From NCBI GenBank assembly GCA_963775835.1, contig CAVZKV010000012.1, forward strand, positions 620,001 through 684,000: 64,000 nt of DNA. Direction: 5' to 3'. Below are positions 9,701 to 17,911 of this stretch, piece after piece. Position numbers and translations under genes: made by a program. The notes below the pieces were generated by a model that worked only from the letters and a program-made list of their open reading frames with translations, was not told where the DNA came from and did no database searches. This stretch comes from AWTP1-13 sp963775835 (GTDB taxonomy: Bacteria > Pseudomonadota > Alphaproteobacteria > Rhizobiales > Hyphomicrobiaceae). The number at the start of each line of letters is the position of its first letter. Position 1 is the first letter of the stretch.

Positions 9701-10586
9701 GGCCACGGTCGGCGGCCACAAGGTGTACCTGCACACGGGCGAGTACGAAGACGGGCGCCTCGGCGAGATCTTCATCGATATGCACAAGGAAGGTGCCGCC
9801 TTCCGCTCGCTGATGAACAACTTCGCCATCGCGATCTCGCTCGGCCTGCAGTACGGCGTGCCGCTCGAGGAATACGTCGATGCCTTCACCTTCACGCGCT
9901 TCGAGCCGGCGGGCCTCGTGCAGGGCAACGATACCATCAAGAATGCCACCTCCATTCTCGACTACATCTTCCGCGAGTTGGCGGTCTCCTACCTCGGTCG
10001 CAACGATCTGGCCCACGTCGACCTGAGCGAAGTTGCCAATACCGGCCTTGGCTCCTCAGATCAGGAGCTGGAGGACGACGCGGCTCCGCCGCCGGCGGCA
10101 AAATACGTCTCGCGCGGCTTGCTGCGCGGCCAGGAAGGTCGCGTGCTGGCGCTGCGCTCGACCAGCAGCGTCGTGGTGGCGGAAGACGCCGAGCCGGCGA
10201 GCCCCGTGGCCCAGTTGCAGCAGGGGGTGAGCACGGCCTTCGCCAGCTCGAAGCAGCGCATGGAGGCGGCCGTTGAGCACCTGACCGCCCTGCAGCAGGA
10301 GCTGGCCAGCACGGCGCCGGCGGCGCGGGATGCCAAGCTCAGCGTCAGCGAGCTGGCCGAGCAGCTCAACGAGCAGCTGGCCCAACGCGCTTTGGCGCGG
10401 GCGGTCCGGGCCACCGCGTCCGGATCTGGCGCCGGCAGGGCCACCACTGCCGTGGAGCGCGCGGCGGAGGCTCGGGTGAAGGGCTATGAGGGCGAGAGCT
10501 GCCGCGAATGCGGCAACTTTACCCTGGTGCGCAACGGCACCTGCCTCAAGTGCGACACCTGCGGCGGCACCAGCGGCTGCAGCTGA
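6756..10586 (+). CDS. nrdJ: Vitamin B12-dependent (class II) ribonucleotide reductase
   Basis: Adenosylcobalamin-dependent reduction of ribonucleotides to deoxyribonucleotides in the cytosol; oxygen-independent, single polypeptide. The ATG at 6756 (MQIKRRFTTEGKSPY) is preceded by GAGGGCAAG; the longer open frame back to 6483 has no family similarity. The product of 1276 residues fits the large class II type. Visible marks: NSPQWFNTG near residue 152, the active-site segment N-P-C-S-E at 474-478, APTGTIG near 672, and a C-terminal cysteine-rich zinc-finger-like tail (CRECGNF, CLKCDTCGG, SGCS from residue 1249) that also contains the shuttle cysteines. An Ala/Glu-rich linker of about 150 residues separates the tail from the catalytic body. 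No class I nrdAB genes occur in the window. Confidence 0.96.
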   Translation: MQIKRRFTTEGKSPYATIGFRRATSEIKNPDGSVVFRLENFAVPEHWSQVAADILAQKYFRKAGVPQRLKRIEETQVPSWLWRSAADERALAERPAHERTTGESDARQVFDRLAGTWTYWGWKGGYFTREDDARAFFDEHRYMLAMQMGAPNSPQWFNTGLNWAYGIDGPSQGHYYVDHETGELVASTSAYEHPQPHACFIQSIADDLVNEGGIMDLWVREARLFKYGSGTGSNFSDLRAENEKLSGGGKSSGLMSFLKIGDRAAGAIKSGGTTRRAAKMVVVDIDHPDIEAYIDWKVKEEQKVAALVTGSKICQRRLKAILKACVNCEAEGEACFDASKNPALKRAIKEARRDLVPDAYIRRVIQFARQGYKDIEFTSYDTDWDSEAYLTVSGQNSNNSVRVTDQFLNSVLEDGDWQLTARLSGKTVKTVKARELWDRVGYAAWASADPGIQFHTTINDWHTCPKSGPIRASNPCSEYMFLDDTACNLASLNLMMFRGTDKRFDVAAYEHACRLWTIALEISVMMAQFPSRKIAELSYRYRTLGLGFANIGGCLMASGIPYDSAEGRAICGALAAIMTGVAYATSAEMAGALGPFPGYEANKADMLRVIRNHRRAAYGQKDGYEKLATPPVPLDHAACPDPRLIAAAQRAWDRAIELGQQHGYRNAQATVIAPTGTIGLVMDCDTTGIEPDFALVKFKKLAGGGYFKIINQAVPEALRTLGYAEAQIAEIEAYAVGHGSLAQAPAINHATLKARGFSSEVLRKLDAALKSAFDIKFACNRWTIGEDFLTGTLKIEAETLNEAGFDLLSHLGFSKKEVEAANEHVCGAMTLEGAPHMAEAHLPVFDCASPCGRKGTRYLSVDSHIYMMAAAQPFISGAISKTINMPNEATVEDCKSAYLLSWRLALKANALYRDGSKLSQPLNAQLLADEAEEAEEVIGEITADRPMAARAAVTAERIVERIIERERQREKLPNRRKSYTQKATVGGHKVYLHTGEYEDGRLGEIFIDMHKEGAAFRSLMNNFAIAISLGLQYGVPLEEYVDAFTFTRFEPAGLVQGNDTIKNATSILDYIFRELAVSYLGRNDLAHVDLSEVANTGLGSSDQELEDDAAPPPAAKYVSRGLLRGQEGRVLALRSTSSVVVAEDAEPASPVAQLQQGVSTAFASSKQRMEAAVEHLTALQQELASTAPAARDAKLSVSELAEQLNEQLAQRALARAVRATASGSGAGRATTAVERAAEARVKGYEGESCRECGNFTLVRNGTCLKCDTCGGTSGCS

Positions 10587-10867
10587 GGACGGCGCCCACT
10601 CTGTGGCACGGCAGCGACCGGGCCTGCGGGCGGAAAGGACCCGCGGCCCGGCAGCCAAGGCGGCGCGATGCCTCGATCAAACCGTTGCTCAACGCGCCTA
10701 TCACGGCGTAGGCCATCGGCCCCCAAGCCACGGTCGGCGATCCGGATCATCTCCGGGATCGCCCGCCGGCCTCAGCGGGATGGGACGCAGCCGATGCTCG
10801 CTCGCCGAGATAGTCGCCGCCCGGCAGCGCCAGCTAGGCGCACCGGACCGCAGCGCGCTCGCGCGCC

Positions 10868-11380
10868 TCAAGCAAACATCTTGGCGATAGCAAAACCTAG
10901 GAGGCCGACGTTGAGGTAGCCGGTCGCGGCCATGCCGAAGGCGCGATAAAGGGGATGCACGCGGTAGCCGATCCAAAAGGCGATGCGCGCTATCACGAAG
11001 ACGATGACGGCCGCGGGAATGAAGCCCATCTGCTCCGGGGCCAGGCCGACGCTGAGCGCCAGCGTGCCCAGCACGAACAGCACGAGTTGCTGCAAGGTAT
11101 TCTCGACCACGCGACCGTTGATTTGCGTGGCCAGATCCTCCTTGTTGAGGGTGGGATCGATGGCCTCGCTCAAAAAGCGGTTGTTGCCAACGGCGATCAC
11201 GGCGACGAGCAGGGGCAGGGCGGCAATTGCCTCCCATTGCAAGGTATAGGCGACGCGCTCGGCCGCCGCGGCGAGTCCCTCAGGCGCCGGCCAGGCGCGG
11301 TAGATGCCGAAAACACCAATAATCATGCTGATAACGCCCGTAGCCGCACCCACCGCGACAATGCTTTGCTCCTTGCGCAT
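10868..11380 (-). CDS. MAPEG family membrane protein
   Basis: 170-residue integral membrane protein with four hydrophobic segments (about residues 5-25, 48-65, 96-115 and 120-170). MAPEG enzymes (membrane-associated proteins in eicosanoid and glutathione metabolism) are often glutathione transferases or peroxidases; the bacterial subgroup is poorly defined. The signature segment is VENTLQQLVLF followed by IARIAFWIGYRVHPLYRAFGM. The ATG at 11380 (MRKEQS) is chosen over codons further upstream. It is convergent with nrdJ across 281 bases in which nothing else is supported. Substrate unknown. Confidence 0.85.
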   Translation of the reverse strand: MRKEQSIVAVGAATGVISMIIGVFGIYRAWPAPEGLAAAAERVAYTLQWEAIAALPLLVAVIAVGNNRFLSEAIDPTLNKEDLATQINGRVVENTLQQLVLFVLGTLALSVGLAPEQMGFIPAAVIVFVIARIAFWIGYRVHPLYRAFGMAATGYLNVGLLGFAIAKMFA

Positions 11381-11542
11381 GCGACGTCTCCCAGGCCAGG
11401 TGCTGTGAGTGATGCGATATCCATTATCAGGCACAAGCCCATCACGGTGGAGGCTCTACCGGTCGGTCCGCCCGCGGCAGCGGCGGTCCGCTAAGGGCGC
11501 GCCGACGCCCACCGCATCTGCCTTGGGCGATTGGCAAAACCG

Positions 11543-12415
11543 CTAGAAGGGTGCATCCCCGGCAATGGTAATGCGATGCATGCGACGGCGCTTGCCGGGA
11601 TAGTCGTTAAGCGCGCGGTGCTGCGTGCAGCGGTTGTCCCAGATGGCGAGCGAGCCAACCTCCCAGCGAAACCGGCAGGTGAACTCCGGCTCGACGGCGT
11701 GGCTCGCCAGAAACGCGAGGATCGGCCGAGCTTCCTCGGACTTGAAACCGTCAAGCGTCTGCGTGTGATTGCTGAGATAAAGCACCTTGCGGCCGGTCTC
11801 AGGGTGGGTGCGGATCAGCGGATGGATGGCCTCGGTGATGCGATCGCCCGGATCTTTCACCTTGGCCGCCATGGTCGCATTGCCGACATAGCGGCCATCG
11901 CGCGTTGCCGTAATCTCATGGGTGCGGCCGAGCCTCTTGCGATCGCCGACGTTGTAAGTGCGCAGGTCCCTCAGCAAGAGCTTCATTGGCTCCGACAGGG
12001 TCTCGTAGGCAAGGTACAGATTGGTAAAGAGCGTGTCGCCGCCTGCGTCCGGCGTCTCCTTGGCGTAAAGAATGGTCGCCTTCGCGGGCTTGGGATTGAA
12101 CATCTGATCGGTATGCCAGACTTCCCCGAACGCCTTGCTGTCCCCCTCCTCCTTGAGGATTTCGAGAATGTCGGGATAGGCGTCCATGCCCTTCATGAAG
12201 GGGTGGTGATGGATTTCGCCAAACCGCTTGGCAAAGGCGATCTGCTGCTCCGGCGTGATGGTCTGGTTGCGGAAAAAGACCACCAGATGCTGCAACCAGG
12301 CGGTCTTGATCTCCGCGAAGGTCGCAGCGTCGAGGTCGCCAAGATCGATGCCGCTGATTTCGGCGCCTAGCGCCCCGGCGATCGGCTCAACTTTAATGCG
12401 ACGATAGGATGCCAC
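11543..12415 (-). CDS. TauD/TfdA family alpha-ketoglutarate-dependent dioxygenase
   Basis: Non-haem Fe(II)/2-oxoglutarate dioxygenase of 290 residues. No ATG is available at the family-typical start; the GTG at 12415 (reading ASYRRIKVEPIAGALGAEI after the start) follows a GGGGG stretch and is chosen. The iron-binding H-x-D is H101-x-D103 (W-H-T-D), with the distal histidine near 266 (QHRALNDY) and the 2-oxoglutarate-binding arginines in GKRRRMHRI. Family members act on taurine, alkylsulfonates, 2,4-D or related acids; sequence alone does not settle which. It is a lone gene with no sulfonate transporter beside it. Confidence 0.9.
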   Translation of the reverse strand: MASYRRIKVEPIAGALGAEISGIDLGDLDAATFAEIKTAWLQHLVVFFRNQTITPEQQIAFAKRFGEIHHHPFMKGMDAYPDILEILKEEGDSKAFGEVWHTDQMFNPKPAKATILYAKETPDAGGDTLFTNLYLAYETLSEPMKLLLRDLRTYNVGDRKRLGRTHEITATRDGRYVGNATMAAKVKDPGDRITEAIHPLIRTHPETGRKVLYLSNHTQTLDGFKSEEARPILAFLASHAVEPEFTCRFRWEVGSLAIWDNRCTQHRALNDYPGKRRRMHRITIAGDAPF

Positions 12416-12789
12416 GGTCTGCCCCCTATATCCCGCACGCCAAGGGCCGAATTCTTGCAAAAACGCGCCCTTCGGGTCAACAGCAGGGCTGGGCGGCGCG
12501 CGCCTTGGAGCTGCCACCTCCGGCCAAGCCAAAAAAGAGAGGGGAGCAAACCGGCCACACGCCACAGGTGCAAGACCCAGCATGACCCAGGCTCCAAGAC
12601 CAGTAAGACCCTGAAACCAACAAGATCCCCAAGACCTGCACCAAGACCGCCAAAAGGCCGCAGCGAGGACGGCGCTCGAGCCGCCCGCCCATCCCGCCAA
12701 GGCCTGGTCAGGGGGCTCGCCGCCCCAACAGCGCCCAGGATTGCGCGCCAGTTTTTGGCCGCCACCTGCTCGCCCGTTCGGTCGACCGC
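12416..12789. other. 374-base intergenic region with scattered CAAGACC copies
   Basis: No gene is supported between the dioxygenase start and the methyltransferase start. The stretch 12571-12648 holds six copies of CAAGACC or one-mismatch variants (12571, 12595, 12604, 12621, 12630, 12642) at irregular spacing, on a purine-biased background. I cannot assign a role; a divergent promoter region is expected here. Confidence 0.4.
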
Positions 12790-13362
12790 ATGACCTCGAT
12801 CTACACCGTCGTTGCCTACGCCGCCTGGGGCCTGATCCTCTTGGTTTGGATCCCCAGCTATTTCATGACCCGCAAGGCGGTGCGGCGAGGCCAGCCGCTC
12901 CTGCAAGCGATGGCCACCACCCTCATCGCGCTTGCCTTCTTTTTGTTGTTCCAACGCCGATCGAGCGGGCTCTTGGGGCTGCGCCTCACCGAGGTGCCCG
13001 CGCCGATCGCCCTGTGCGCGGACCTTGTTTGTTTTGGCGCGGTGGGGTTTGCCATCTGGTCGCGTCTTACGCTCGGCCGCAATTGGTCAGGTGCGCTGGC
13101 CTCGGTGGGCGAAAATCACGAGCTCGTTGTGCGCGGACCTTATCGTTACGTTCGCCACCCCATCTATGCCGGCTTTCTGCTCGCCATGCTGGCAACGGCG
13201 CTGACGATCGGCACGCTCGCAAGTTACCTTGCGGTCGCCGTCGGGCTCGCGGCCTTCCTGCTGCGCATCCGCATCGAGGAAGCTTTGATGCTGTCGCAGT
13301 TCCCGGATGATTATCGCGCCTATCGACGGCAAACGCCCGCGCTTCTTCCCGGCGTCTTCTGA
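12790..13362 (+). CDS. Isoprenylcysteine carboxyl methyltransferase (ICMT)-family membrane protein
   Basis: 190-residue integral membrane protein with about five hydrophobic segments. The ICMT/PEMT signature is present: a Gly-Arg-Asn-Trp segment (LGRNWSG, about residue 96), V-V-R-G-P-Y-R-Y-V-R-H-P-I-Y-A-G (R122-H-P are the S-adenosylmethionine-binding core), and the C-terminal RIRIEEALMLSQFPDDYRAYRR with the conserved Glu and Tyr. Bacterial members methylate small molecules or lipids at the membrane; there is no prenylated protein substrate in most bacteria. It stands alone and is convergent with the FAD oxidoreductase, 40 bases away. Confidence 0.87.
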   Translation: MTSIYTVVAYAAWGLILLVWIPSYFMTRKAVRRGQPLLQAMATTLIALAFFLLFQRRSSGLLGLRLTEVPAPIALCADLVCFGAVGFAIWSRLTLGRNWSGALASVGENHELVVRGPYRYVRHPIYAGFLLAMLATALTIGTLASYLAVAVGLAAFLLRIRIEEALMLSQFPDDYRAYRRQTPALLPGVF

Positions 13363-13402
13363 GCGGGCCATTTTGACCGGCGTTGGCGCGCGACGCGAAG
13401 GC

Positions 13403-14779
13403 TCAGAGCTGCCCGCCGTCCCCCCAGGTCGCAAGGCGCGCCTGATAGGCAGGCTCGCCATAGCGCCCAAGCAAGAAGGCCGGCGCGTAGTCGGGCAGCG
13501 CTGTCCCTGAGATGTGCCGCGCCAGCAGATCGCCCGCGGCGCAGGCGGCCATCACCCCAAAACCCGAAAATGCCCCCGCAATATAAGCGCCCTCGACCGG
13601 CAATGGACCGATCAACGGGCGGTTTTCGCACGTCTTGATGTAGTAGCCGCCGTCGAGGAACGGACGCACGCCCGCGCCGAGGTAGGCTGCAAGTGCGGGC
13701 ACCATCCGCGAGGCGCCGCGCAGCGCGATCTCGGCATAATGCGGCGCCTCGGGCAGCGGAAAGACGATGCTGGTTGCGCCCGCCTCATAGTTGAAGAGCA
13801 CCAGAAGCGTCGCGGCCTCGCCGCTACCGTCAGGCCTGGCGTGCACGCCCGGCGGGAACTGCTGTAGCAGCCAGCGCGTCTCTGGCTCGCCCGCAAGGAC
13901 GGCGCGCTCCTCATCGCTCCAGGGCAAATACTGCCGATCGAGCCAAATCAGCATGGGCGAGGCACGCGGGACGGTGCCGAGCCGGTCCTGGAAGCTGATC
14001 TTAAGGTGCCGCTCGGCGAACACGGGCAGGTCGACGCCAATCAGGGCGGCGATCTCTTTCTGCATCGGACCGGCGGCGATCACGAGCTCGCTCGCCGGCA
14101 GCGATTGGCGCTCACCTCCCTGTTCGACCTCGACCGCGCGCACGCACCCAGCCGCCAACGTGACCCCAACGACCTTCGCCCTCAGCAGCTTGACGCCCTT
14201 GGCGCGCGCGCGCTCCAACATCACCATGCCCAGCTGCTGCGCGCTCAACCAGCCGGCGCGCCGGGCGTGCAGCACCGCGACGGTTTCTGGCGCAAGTTGA
14301 GGAAAGTGTCGGCGGATCAGGTTCGTATCGGTGATGATATCGGCGCCGGTCGGCGCCTCTTGGAAGCCGACCGCGGGCGAGGGTTGGTAGGAACTGGACC
14401 GGTCCCGGTGCACGCGCACCGGGCCGCTGCCCAGCTCCTGGGCGGTCAGCGCCAACGCCTCGAGCCGGGCCCCCGTGCCGGGCTCGGCGGTGGCAAAAAG
14501 ATAACCGCGTCGGTTCATGCCAATGCGGTTACCGGTGGCGCGCGCGATGGCTTCGATCAGGTCGATGCTGCGGTTCATAAAGGCGGTCATGGCCTGGTCC
14601 GGACCGGGCCACCAATTGCGATAGGCCTCGGTGGATTTGTCCGAGGTCAAGGACAGGGGATGAGAGGCTTCGACCAAGACGATGTCGTCGTGGCCATATT
14701 CGACGGCCAGGTAGTACGCCGCCGCCACGCCGGCGATGCCGGCGCCACAGACGACAATCTTCTTTGCGGCTTGCGCCAT
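13403..14779 (-). CDS. FAD-dependent oxidoreductase (DadA / glycine-sarcosine oxidase-like)
   Basis: 458-residue DAO-fold flavoprotein, last gene of the 14-gene minus-strand run. The ATG at 14779 follows GGAG and lies 19 bases past the permease stop. The Rossmann dinucleotide motif is at residues 11-17 (C-G-A-G-I-A-G), followed by AAYYLAVEYGHDDIVLVEA; a C-terminal FAD segment (YIAGAFSGFGVMAACAAGDLLA) closes the fold. The family oxidises secondary or D-amines such as D-amino acids, sarcosine or opines. The adjoining Pot-type ABC importer suggests that the amine is brought in by that system. Substrate inferred only. Confidence 0.88.
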   Translation of the reverse strand: MAQAAKKIVVCGAGIAGVAAAYYLAVEYGHDDIVLVEASHPLSLTSDKSTEAYRNWWPGPDQAMTAFMNRSIDLIEAIARATGNRIGMNRRGYLFATAEPGTGARLEALALTAQELGSGPVRVHRDRSSSYQPSPAVGFQEAPTGADIITDTNLIRRHFPQLAPETVAVLHARRAGWLSAQQLGMVMLERARAKGVKLLRAKVVGVTLAAGCVRAVEVEQGGERQSLPASELVIAAGPMQKEIAALIGVDLPVFAERHLKISFQDRLGTVPRASPMLIWLDRQYLPWSDEERAVLAGEPETRWLLQQFPPGVHARPDGSGEAATLLVLFNYEAGATSIVFPLPEAPHYAEIALRGASRMVPALAAYLGAGVRPFLDGGYYIKTCENRPLIGPLPVEGAYIAGAFSGFGVMAACAAGDLLARHISGTALPDYAPAFLLGRYGEPAYQARLATWGDGGQL

Positions 14780-14798
14780 GCTCCAGGGCTCACGTTTC

Positions 14799-15710
14799 TC
14801 AGATCGGCGCACCGTGTAAGCCGCGCCGATAGCGACGCTGGCCGAGCACGTTGGCCGAGGCCGTGAGGATAAGGGTTGCCGTCATCAGCACGAAGGCCAC
14901 CGCCGCCCCAAAAGGCCAATTGTTGAGGCGGAACTGCCCGAACACCAAGGGTCCCATCATCTTGAATTGTGGGCCGCCGAGCAGCACGGGTGTGGCATAG
15001 GCATTCATGGCCAGGATGAAGCAGAAGATCGCACCGGCGATGATGCCGGGCAGCGCCAGCGGCCACAGCACGCGCCGGAACATCAGCCAAGGGCCGGCAC
15101 CGAGGCTGAAGGCTGCCTCCTCCAGGTTGCGGGCGATGCCTTCGAGCACGCTCTGCAGCGTCAGCACCATGTAGGGCAGGTTGACGGCGATGATGCCGAT
15201 GATCACCGCCTTCTCGGTGAACATGATTTCCAGCGGCGCCCCAATGAGGCCCAGCCACAACAGCAGAGCATTAAAGGCACCCTTGGAGCCAAACAGCGTC
15301 ATCCAGCCCGCCGCGCGCACGGCGTTGCCGACAAACAGCGGCAGCACCACCAGCATCAAGAGGATGTGCTTGTAGCGGCTTGCCGTGCGGGCGAGCACGT
15401 AGGCCAGCGGAAACGCCAGCAGCAGGCAAACAAGCGTGCAGATCAACGCCACCCGCAGCGTCGTCCACAGGATGTTGGTGTAAAAGGGATCGGTGAAGAA
15501 CTTGAGGTAGTTCTCGAGCGTCAGGGCCTCCACCATCATGAGGCGAGGCTCAAACCTGTTGAAGCTATAGCGAAACAAAATCAGCACCGGCAACAGAACG
15601 CCGAGCACCACCACGCCTGTCGCCGGTCCGAGCAGGAGGGAGGCGGTCAGGGTAGGGCCTTGGCGGCTCCTCGCGCGGCTGGTCCGCCGGCCGGACTTGA
15701 TCATGGCCAT
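14799..15710 (-). CDS. ABC transporter permease (PotB-like)
   Basis: 303-residue inner-membrane permease with six predicted membrane helices and the EAA loop (IARNLEEAAFSLGAGPWLMFRRVLWPLALPG, about residues 195-225) that contacts the ATPase. It follows the substrate-binding protein by 42 bases and precedes the FAD oxidoreductase. With the proteins at 15753-18736 it makes a complete polyamine/iron/opine-type (POPT) importer. The basic, cytoplasmic N-terminus (RRTSRARSRQ) is long but normal for PotB-like proteins. Substrate not resolvable from sequence. Confidence 0.9.
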   Translation of the reverse strand: MAMIKSGRRTSRARSRQGPTLTASLLLGPATGVVVLGVLLPVLILFRYSFNRFEPRLMMVEALTLENYLKFFTDPFYTNILWTTLRVALICTLVCLLLAFPLAYVLARTASRYKHILLMLVVLPLFVGNAVRAAGWMTLFGSKGAFNALLLWLGLIGAPLEIMFTEKAVIIGIIAVNLPYMVLTLQSVLEGIARNLEEAAFSLGAGPWLMFRRVLWPLALPGIIAGAIFCFILAMNAYATPVLLGGPQFKMMGPLVFGQFRLNNWPFGAAVAFVLMTATLILTASANVLGQRRYRRGLHGAPI

Positions 15711-15752
15711 GGCTTGCGCTGGGCTTGGGCGTCGCCTCCCGCCGGGCGGGGC

Positions 15753-16814
15753 CTAGCCTTTCAGTTCCTTGTCCCACCACTCCTTGAGGGCAACGTCATT
15801 CGCCGTCATATAAGCGTAGTCGAGATCAACCAGGGCTTCGACCTCCTGCGGACTGAAGCCGATGCGCTTATTGAGATCGGGCGCCACCACCGCGTTGCTG
15901 ACGGTCGGGTTATAGCCCATATCGATGGCGAAGGCCTCCTGCGCGCTCTTTTCGAGCATGGCATCGAGGTAGGCGTAGGACCCGGCCTTGTTGGGCGCGT
16001 TCTTCGGGATGACGAAACCCGATACGTAGGCAAGCGCGCCCTCGCCGGGCACAATGGCCTCGACGCTGATGCCCGCGTTTTGCCACTGCACGACGCGGGC
16101 CTTCCACATCACGCCGATACCGAACTCCTCGGTCTTCAGTCCCTGCGCAAAGGCCTCGTTGGTGGGATAGATGCGGGCGCCGGCCTTCTTGCATTCGAGC
16201 AGCAGCTTCTTGCCGGCCTGCAAGTCGTTGACCTTGCCGCCGCCCGCCAGGGCGGCACAAACCAGCGTGTACTGGTATTGGATATCGATGATGCCGAGCT
16301 TGTTGCCGTGCTTGGGATCGAAAATGTCCTGATAGCTCTTGGGCGCGGCGGCGATGACCTTCGGGCTGAAGACGCCGACCTTGCCCGAGTAGATGTGGCC
16401 GACGCCGTAGGGATATTTCATGGCCGGCAGTAGGTTGGGCGCGTTCGTGAGCTTGGCATAGTCGATGGCCTCGATCACACCGGCGTCGTGCATCTGAAAC
16501 ATGTTGAGGGCCGAGAGCCCCTGAAGATCGGTGCTGCCGCGCGGCAGGCGCCGTTCCGCCAACATCTTGGAGCGCCGCTCCGGATCGCCGGCCTGATCCT
16601 GGATCACCTCCCAGCCATTTTTGCTCAGGATCGGCTGCTCGATGTTCTTGTTGAGCAGGCGCGCATAGTCGCCACCCCAGGTACCGACCACCACCTTGCC
16701 TTTCGCCTGCGCCCGGGCGGCGAGCGGCCAGCCGGCCAGACCGATGCCAAGCGCGCTGGCGGCGCCCCTGAGCACCCGCCGTCGCGAGGCGGGAATTGTT
16801 GTGCTCTTGCGCAT
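15753..16814 (-). CDS. ABC transporter substrate-binding protein (PotD-like)
   Basis: 353-residue periplasmic binding protein. The N-terminus has a run of arginines (ASRRRVLRG) before a hydrophobic helix ending LAARAQA, which suggests export by the Tat or Sec route. The mature part begins KGKVVVGTWGGDYARLLNKN, typical of PotD-family solute binders for polyamines and related compounds, and ends with YDNP-like helical segments. Placed between ATPase and PotB-like permease, 24 and 42 bases away. Binding specificity unknown. Confidence 0.9.
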   Translation of the reverse strand: MRKSTTIPASRRRVLRGAASALGIGLAGWPLAARAQAKGKVVVGTWGGDYARLLNKNIEQPILSKNGWEVIQDQAGDPERRSKMLAERRLPRGSTDLQGLSALNMFQMHDAGVIEAIDYAKLTNAPNLLPAMKYPYGVGHIYSGKVGVFSPKVIAAAPKSYQDIFDPKHGNKLGIIDIQYQYTLVCAALAGGGKVNDLQAGKKLLLECKKAGARIYPTNEAFAQGLKTEEFGIGVMWKARVVQWQNAGISVEAIVPGEGALAYVSGFVIPKNAPNKAGSYAYLDAMLEKSAQEAFAIDMGYNPTVSNAVVAPDLNKRIGFSPQEVEALVDLDYAYMTANDVALKEWWDKELKG

Positions 16815-16838
16815 GGCGTTTTTCCTCCAACGTGCCGC

Positions 16839-17903
16839 TCAGGATGACGGGGAGCCGGGAAAGACGATGCCGTTGGCGGCCAGCCAGGCAACGTGCACCT
16901 GCTGACCCACTTTCGGCACAAGATGGCCTGCCCGGTTGGGAATTTGCACCACCACGCGCTCCTTCGGCGAAATGCGCACATGCATGTCGACGGTTGCGCC
17001 CAGATACGAGACGAATTCCACCACGCCGGGGAGGTTGTTGTCCACTGCCGCCTGCGGCGCGGCTTCGATCAGCATGCGCTCGGGGCGCAAGGCGAGCGTG
17101 GCCGGTCCCAGCGGCGCCGCCGTGCAGGCAAGGCTGAGCCCGCCGTGAGAGCGAAATCGGCCCGGCGCCTCGATCTCGCCTTCAATGAAGGTCGAGCGAC
17201 CGACAAACGAGGCGACGAACCGGTCGCATGGGCGCTCGTAGAGATCCTGTTGCGTGCCCACCTGGCGCACGGCGCCGTCCTGCATGACCACCAGGCGGTC
17301 GGCCATCGTCAAGGCCTCTTCCTGATCGTGCGTGACCATCACGGTGGTGAGCCCAAGTTTCCTTTGCAGCTCACGGATTTCGACGCGCACGTCCTGGCGC
17401 AGCTTCGCATCGAGATTGGACAAGGGCTCGTCGAGCAGGAGCACGTCGGGATGAAAGACGAGCGCGCGCGCCAGCGCCACGCGCTGTTGTTGGCCGCCCG
17501 ACAGCTGGCGCGGCAGGCGCTGGGCCAAATGCTCCAGCCGTACCAGCTGCAGCGCATCGCCGACGCGGCGCGCCGTCTCCGCCGAGCCAATCTTGCGCAT
17601 CTCCAGCCCGAAGGCCACGTTTTGCGCCACGGTCAGATGCGGAAAAAGCGCATAGGTCTGAAACACCAGCCCGGCGTTGCGCTTCCAGGGCGGTAGCCAG
17701 GTGATATCGCGCTCGCCCAACGCAACCGAACCGGCATCGGGCTCGGCGAACCCGGCCACCACCCGCAAGGTCGTGGTTTTGCCGCAGCCCGATGGCCCAA
17801 GCAGCACCACGAACTCGCCATCGGCGACATCGAGCGTCACCTCCCGGATGGCGTCGACCTCGCCATAGCGCTTGCTGACGCCATCGATCCTGAGCCGGGC
17901 CAT
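16839..17903 (-). CDS. ABC transporter ATP-binding protein (PotA-like)
   Basis: 354-residue ATPase that drives the Pot-type importer. Walker A G-P-S-G-C-G-K-T at 36-43, Q-loop F-Q-T-Y near 81, signature L-S-G-G-Q at 134-138, Walker B ending D158-E159, and an H-loop shortly after. The C-terminal third is a TOBE-type regulatory domain. The start is the ATG at 17903 after GAGG; a GTG four codons upstream is possible. Gene spacing to neighbours is 8 and 24 bases. Confidence 0.93.
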   Translation of the reverse strand: MARLRIDGVSKRYGEVDAIREVTLDVADGEFVVLLGPSGCGKTTTLRVVAGFAEPDAGSVALGERDITWLPPWKRNAGLVFQTYALFPHLTVAQNVAFGLEMRKIGSAETARRVGDALQLVRLEHLAQRLPRQLSGGQQQRVALARALVFHPDVLLLDEPLSNLDAKLRQDVRVEIRELQRKLGLTTVMVTHDQEEALTMADRLVVMQDGAVRQVGTQQDLYERPCDRFVASFVGRSTFIEGEIEAPGRFRSHGGLSLACTAAPLGPATLALRPERMLIEAAPQAAVDNNLPGVVEFVSYLGATVDMHVRISPKERVVVQIPNRAGHLVPKVGQQVHVAWLAANGIVFPGSPSS

Positions 17904-17911
17904 TGCGATCC

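Noticed and set aside
8574..10016. 480-residue open frame on the minus strand within nrdJ
   Set aside because: Opposite-strand shadow of the nrdJ catalytic region in a GC-rich genome; no family motif and no RBS.
10546..10731. 61-residue minus-strand frame (MAWGPMAYAVIGALSNG)
   Set aside because: Overlaps the nrdJ C-terminus and the gap after it; weak start and no similarity recognised.
14967..16433. 488-residue open frame on the plus strand
   Set aside because: Antisense to the PotB-like and PotD-like genes with no recognisable domain.
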